Assembly (NCBI GenBank): GCA_016201645.1
Contig: JACQCL010000108.1
Coordinates: forward strand, 1-16,912
Direction: 5' to 3'
DNA: 16,912 nt
From: Candidatus Rokuibacteriota bacterium
GTDB taxonomy: Bacteria; Methylomirabilota; Methylomirabilia; Rokubacteriales; CSP1-6
Made by a program: the position numbers and the translations under genes. Position 1 is the stretch's first letter, and every line of letters begins with the position of its first letter. The notes below the pieces were generated by a model. That model searched no databases. It saw only the letters and a list, made by a program, of their open reading frames with translations, and had not been told where the DNA came from. Of the stretch, positions 13,484 to 16,912 are shown piece after piece.

Positions 13484-15694
13484 CTAGTCCTCGGCCGGGG
13501 CGGTTTGCTGCGCCTGCTTCTCGGCGATGAAGCGCTCGACCTCCTCCCAGAGCGCGTCGATGATCTGCGACTCGGGAACCTTCCTGACGACCTCTCCTTT
13601 ACGAAAGATCAGGCCGATCCCCTTGCCTCCCGCGACGCCGATGTCGGCGGCGCGCGCCTCGCCCGGCCCGTTGACCTCGCAGTTATGAAGAGCGGCGCCA
13701 GGGAGGCAGAACGAATGGGCCCCCTCCACCTCCAGGTTATGAACGTGGCCGGTGTAAGGGACCCGCCGGACGTCCCGCACCCCCACGTAGAGCGCGCGCT
13801 CATCGAGCACGACCTGTCCGTTCCTTGAATGACCCGGCCCGGGCGCGGCGCGGAGCCCCAGAACGTGGCTTAACCGGGCGAGCGCCTCTTTGGAGGTCAC
13901 CGAAACGACCCAGTTGCGCTTCCGGTCCGGCTGGTCCCGGTGGTGCAGGAACGCAGCGATCCCGAGGCGGAGCAGAATCTGATGGACCTGCACGGCAAGG
14001 CTCCAGGAAGATGTCGAGTATGTGGCCCGCCAGTAGCCCCGCACGCGCCCCAGGTAGCCGTCACCTTCCCAGAGCGCGCGAAGCAGCGGCCGCTGCTTGT
14101 CGTAGGGGAGCCGAACCATCCACTCGGGGAGACACTTGGTCTCCGCGCCGCGCCCGAAGAGGCCCTCGAGGAACCTTCCCAGGGCGAGCGAGTGCGAAAT
14201 GACCTCAGCCGTGCGCCGCCGCCGCCGGATGCTCGGCCGGATCCCCATGCCGATCAAAATGGAGGAGAGTCTCTCGACGTAGGCGTCCTCTCGCCCGTGG
14301 AAGTAGAAGAACTGCTGGTAGGGCTTGCCGCCCTTCCCGGACAGCGTCCCCTCGGCCAGATAGTAGCCGCTGAGGGTCATGACGTCCTCGTCTACCGCGA
14401 TGACGCCCAGCCCCTCGACCGTCAGCGCCGCTCGATCCTCCTTCTCCTGGAGAACCGGATGAGCCAGGACCCAGCCGGGGCCGAGCTCGCCGGCCTTGAT
14501 CCACCTCGGCGCGTCTCCCTTGTTGAGGACCTTCAGAATGTGCGGACGTTTGTCTCTGCCGCCCTTCCGCCGAGAGGGGCGGGGAAATGCCCAGACCGGA
14601 TGATTGGGAGTCAGACGGAATGGGGCAAAGCCGGTGGGATGCACTTCTACCAGCTCACCCTGATGGTGGTGGGTGGTGGTCCAGAGCACCTTCCGGAACG
14701 ACCCCTCATGCGTTAGAATCTCTGCACCTTCCTCCACCGCCTCGATGGGTGCCGGGCCGTGCTTCGTCAGCACCTGCTCGCCCGGCGGCAGACACCCCAT
14801 CACAGCGACGTGGACTTCCGCGGTCACGCCCTTCAACCGCTCCTCGGCGTCCCTGGCCAGCTTCACCAGGTCCACGTCGGCTCGCCCACAAGAGGGACAG
14901 GCCACGAACGTCAGCCCTTGCTTCCTGAGACCCAGGGCCTTGAGGATCTCAATCCCCACCCGGACCTCTTCCACCGGGTCTGCGGCGAGGGAGACGCGGA
15001 TGGTGTCCCCGATCCCTTCGGCGAGCAGCGTCCCGAGGCCGACGGCGGACTTGATGGTTCCCACGGTCGGAGTCCCCGCCTCCGTGACCCCCAGGTGAAA
15101 GGCGTACTCGACCTGCTCGGCGAGCCGGCGATAGGCGTCGATCATCATGGCGGGGTCCGACGCCTTCAGCGAGACCTTCATCTCCGGGTAGCCGCAGTCC
15201 TCCAGGATCCGAATGTGGCGCAGCGCGGACTCCACCATCCCCTGAGCCGTCGGGCCCCCGTACTTGGCCAGGAGATCTTTCTCGAGCGAGCCGGCGTTGA
15301 CGCCGATCCTGATGGGGATCTTCCGGGCCTGGGCGAGCCGCACGACTTCCATCACGAATTGCTTGCCGCCGATGTTGCCCGGGTTGAGACGGAGCCAGTC
15401 CACGCCCTGATCCAGAGCCATGAGCGCCAGCTTGTAGTTGAAGTGGATGTCCGCCACCAGCGGGATGCGGATCTGCTTCCTGATCTCCCCGAGCTTCTCG
15501 GCCGCTTCCTTCACGGGGACCGCGACCCGGACGATGTCGCAGCCGGCCGCCTCCAGAGACCAGATCTGCAGCAGCGTCGCCTCGACGTCCCGCGTGTCGG
15601 TCTTGGTCATGGACTGCACGGTGATCGGCGCGTCCCCGCCCACTTTGAGCGCGCCCAGCTGGATCTGCCTCGTCTTCCGGCGTGGTGTCATCAC
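13484..15694 (-). CDS. ispG: 4-hydroxy-3-methylbut-2-enyl-diphosphate synthase (IspG/GcpE) containing an intein
   Basis: IspG reduces MEcPP to HMBPP, the penultimate step of the MEP isoprenoid pathway, using a [4Fe-4S] cluster. The frame has 736 codons: N-extein 1-300 (TIM-barrel part, VQSMTKTDTRD, PLVADIHFNYKLAL, LRLNPGNIG), intein 301-671, and C-extein 672-736 (CEVNGPGEARAADIGVAGGK, the reductase-like domain end). The joined host protein is 365 residues, typical length. Cluster ligands would be Cys266, Cys269, Cys672 and Glu679. After splicing, Cys672 becomes residue 301, restoring the 32-residue spacing from Cys269 and the 7-residue spacing to the Glu, as I recall for E. coli (273, 305, 312). 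The GTG at 15694 is directly followed by an ATG at 15691; either can start, behind AGGGG. It follows rseP by 24 bases. Without splicing the enzyme should be inactive. Confidence 0.96.
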   Translation of the reverse strand: MMTPRRKTRQIQLGALKVGGDAPITVQSMTKTDTRDVEATLLQIWSLEAAGCDIVRVAVPVKEAAEKLGEIRKQIRIPLVADIHFNYKLALMALDQGVDWLRLNPGNIGGKQFVMEVVRLAQARKIPIRIGVNAGSLEKDLLAKYGGPTAQGMVESALRHIRILEDCGYPEMKVSLKASDPAMMIDAYRRLAEQVEYAFHLGVTEAGTPTVGTIKSAVGLGTLLAEGIGDTIRVSLAADPVEEVRVGIEILKALGLRKQGLTFVACPSCGRADVDLVKLARDAEERLKGVTAEVHVAVMGCLPPGEQVLTKHGPAPIEAVEEGAEILTHEGSFRKVLWTTTHHHQGELVEVHPTGFAPFRLTPNHPVWAFPRPSRRKGGRDKRPHILKVLNKGDAPRWIKAGELGPGWVLAHPVLQEKEDRAALTVEGLGVIAVDEDVMTLSGYYLAEGTLSGKGGKPYQQFFYFHGREDAYVERLSSILIGMGIRPSIRRRRRTAEVISHSLALGRFLEGLFGRGAETKCLPEWMVRLPYDKQRPLLRALWEGDGYLGRVRGYWRATYSTSSWSLAVQVHQILLRLGIAAFLHHRDQPDRKRNWVVSVTSKEALARLSHVLGLRAAPGPGHSRNGQVVLDERALYVGVRDVRRVPYTGHVHNLEVEGAHSFCLPGAALHNCEVNGPGEARAADIGVAGGKGIGLIFRKGEVVRKVPESQIIDALWEEVERFIAEKQAQQTAPAED
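13682..14794 (-). mobile_element. Intein with LAGLIDADG homing endonuclease inside ispG
   Basis: The 371-residue insert (host residues 301-671) has all the splicing blocks of a Cys-type class 1 intein. Block A is CLPPGEQVLTKHG with nucleophile Cys301. Block B is FRLTPNHPVW with Thr362 and His365. Block F is YTGHVHNLEVEGAHSF with His660. Block G is GAALHN ending His670-Asn671, followed by the +1 nucleophile Cys672. A LAGLIDADG endonuclease lies in the middle: LSGYYLAEG (441-449, acidic Glu448) and LLRALWEGDG (537-546, acidic Asp545). Such elements move by cutting intein-free alleles and excise themselves from the protein after translation. The insertion lies between Gly300 and the conserved cysteine of the MGCxVNGPGEA motif. 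The block F Asp is replaced by Asn653, a known variant. Both activities look intact but are untested. Confidence 0.95.
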
Positions 15695-15718
15695 GTTCGC
15701 CCCTGCCCTCGCTCCATG

Positions 15719-16912
15719 TCACTTAAAGAAATGGAAGAAGTCGATCCGCGCGAGATCATTGTACACGGCGAACACCATCAGAAGCAGCAGCAGAAAGAGC
15801 CCCACCTGCTGAGCCACTTCCCGCTTCCTGAGCGACAGGGGGCGGCCTCGGACGGCCTCGATGACGAAAAAGAGCAGATGACCGCCATCCAGCATCGGGA
15901 CCGGGAGCAGGTTCAGGAGCGCCAGGTTGACGCTGATCACCGCCGTGAAGAAGGCGAGGCTCGTGATCCCCTGCTTGGCCTGCTCCCCCGCCGCCACGGC
16001 GATCTGGATCGGCCCGCCGATTGTCGAGGCGGGCAGCTGGCGCGTGACGAGCTTCCAGAGCCCGATCGCCGTCAGGGCCGTCATGTCCCAGGTCCGGAGG
16101 ACGCCTTGCACCACGGCGACGACCGGGTTCACGCGGACGTAGGAGACGGCGAGGGCTGGACTGATGCCGATGCGTCCGACCTCAACCTCCTCGCCGGAGG
16201 CTCCGCGATCCTTGAAGGGCTGAGGCACCACGGTCACGCTGAGCGACCTGCCGCCGCGCTCGATCGTGAGGAGCGTCTCTTTCCCGGCGCGCTTGTGAAT
16301 GCTTTCGGCCAGCTCGTCCCACGACAGGACGGGCGTGCCCTCCAAGGCCACCACCGTGTCGCCGGGGCGGAGACCCGCCCGCGCCGCCGGATAGCCCGGC
16401 AGGACCTCGCCGATCCTGGCGGGCGCAAAGGGCCGCGCGCCGAGGTCCCACACCTCCTGCTCGTCGCCGAAGATGTCCTTGACAGTCGTCCGGACGGGCG
16501 TGAGCGCGGTCCGCCGCTCATGGCCCTCGCGCAAGAACACGATCTGCCGCGTCCCCCCCTTCCCGGCCTGGATGAGCTTGACCAGATCCTCCCAGTTGGA
16601 AACCGGAACCCCATCCACGTCCGTGATGCGATCTCCCGTGCTGAGCCCGGCCATCGCGGCGGGTCCCCCGTCCTTGATCCGCCCGAGAGTGGAGGGAAGG
16701 ACGGGCCGCCCCACGATCATGAACACGGCGGCAAAGATCGCCGCCGCCAGGACGAAGTTCATCCCGGGACCCGCGAACACAATCAGAAACCGCGAGGGCA
16801 GCGGTTTGAGGGCGAACGACTTCGCCGGGTCCACCGTTGCGCTCCCCCCTCCCTCCAGGGGGTTCTCCTCCCCCATCATCTTCACGTACCCGCCCATGGG
16901 GATCGCGGAGAG
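15719..16912 (-). CDS. rseP: RseP-type site-2 zinc metalloprotease (M50), N-terminus beyond window
   Basis: The visible 397 residues are an inner-membrane intramembrane protease that cleaves anti-sigma factors or signal-peptide remnants. It begins mid-protein with the conserved LSAIPMGGYVKM. The zinc-binding HExxH helix must lie upstream of position 16912. A membrane segment with GPGMNFVLAAAIFAAVFMI follows, then two tandem PDZ domains (about residues 70-150 and 155-240 of the visible part; GLSTGDRITDVDGVPV and GLRPGDTVVALEGTPV). The last catalytic element is LLNLLPVPMLDGGHLLF, with the zinc-ligand Asp, followed by a final hydrophobic helix (LFLLLLLMVFAV). Two PDZ domains fit the E. coli RseP layout rather than single-PDZ RasP/MmpA types. 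It stops 24 bases before ispG. Confidence 0.95.
   Translation of the reverse strand, partial: LSAIPMGGYVKMMGEENPLEGGGSATVDPAKSFALKPLPSRFLIVFAGPGMNFVLAAAIFAAVFMIVGRPVLPSTLGRIKDGGPAAMAGLSTGDRITDVDGVPVSNWEDLVKLIQAGKGGTRQIVFLREGHERRTALTPVRTTVKDIFGDEQEVWDLGARPFAPARIGEVLPGYPAARAGLRPGDTVVALEGTPVLSWDELAESIHKRAGKETLLTIERGGRSLSVTVVPQPFKDRGASGEEVEVGRIGISPALAVSYVRVNPVVAVVQGVLRTWDMTALTAIGLWKLVTRQLPASTIGGPIQIAVAAGEQAKQGITSLAFFTAVISVNLALLNLLPVPMLDGGHLLFFVIEAVRGRPLSLRKREVAQQVGLFLLLLLMVFAVYNDLARIDFFHFFK

Noticed and set aside
13682..14794. A separate endonuclease gene lying between two ispG fragments
   Set aside because: The frame is continuous from host to insert to host with complete splicing blocks at both ends, so it is an intein within one protein, not a free-standing gene.

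Overview
This is a GC-rich stretch of bacterial chromosome in which every supported gene lies on the minus strand, so transcription runs from the right edge to the left edge. In that direction the order is rseP (5' end cut off), ispG carrying an in-frame intein, a small uncharacterised gene, proS, rimP (broken by one in-frame TAG), nusA, ylxR/rnpM, infB, a DUF503/ylxP gene, rbfA, nrnA, truB, ribF, rpsO, pnp, and the start of an M16 zinc peptidase gene (3' end cut off). This is the conserved translation and ribosome-maturation cluster found in many bacteria. The rseP-ispG-proS-rimP-nusA arrangement, the high GC and the frequent GTG starts suggest a deltaproteobacterium-like, NC10 or Rokubacteria-type organism. 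That placement is inference from gene order and base composition, not from a marker search.

Right part (13.0-16.9 kb): the RseP site-2 protease tail with two PDZ domains is followed 24 bases later by ispG (MEP isoprenoid pathway). The ispG reading frame is 736 codons, about twice the usual length. A 371-residue class-1-type intein (Cys1 ... His-Asn, +1 Cys) with a two-motif LAGLIDADG endonuclease sits exactly in front of the third [4Fe-4S]-ligand cysteine. Removing it gives a normal 365-residue IspG with canonical cluster spacing. A 142-residue protein of unknown function then separates ispG from proS.

Middle (9.0-13.0 kb): proS ends at a strong hairpin plus T-run that reads as an intrinsic terminator or attenuator. 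Directly after it comes rimP, whose frame is interrupted at codon 60 by TAG and then continues in the same frame to a normal C-terminus. nusA, ylxR and infB follow with tiny gaps or an overlap.

Left part (1-9.0 kb): infB (with a long Pro/Ala/Lys linker) is followed by a hairpin repeat and then the tightly coupled ylxP-rbfA-nrnA-truB-ribF run. A 141-base gap with a possible promoter and a leader hairpin precedes rpsO, which is followed by pnp and the M16 peptidase. Together these genes cover 30S maturation (RimP, RbfA, S15), translation initiation (IF2), transcription elongation and antitermination (NusA), tRNA charging and modification (ProRS, TruB), RNA decay (PNPase, NrnA) and flavin synthesis (RibF). 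There is no gene-free stretch longer than 300 bases, and I see no tRNA, rRNA, CRISPR or insertion sequence.
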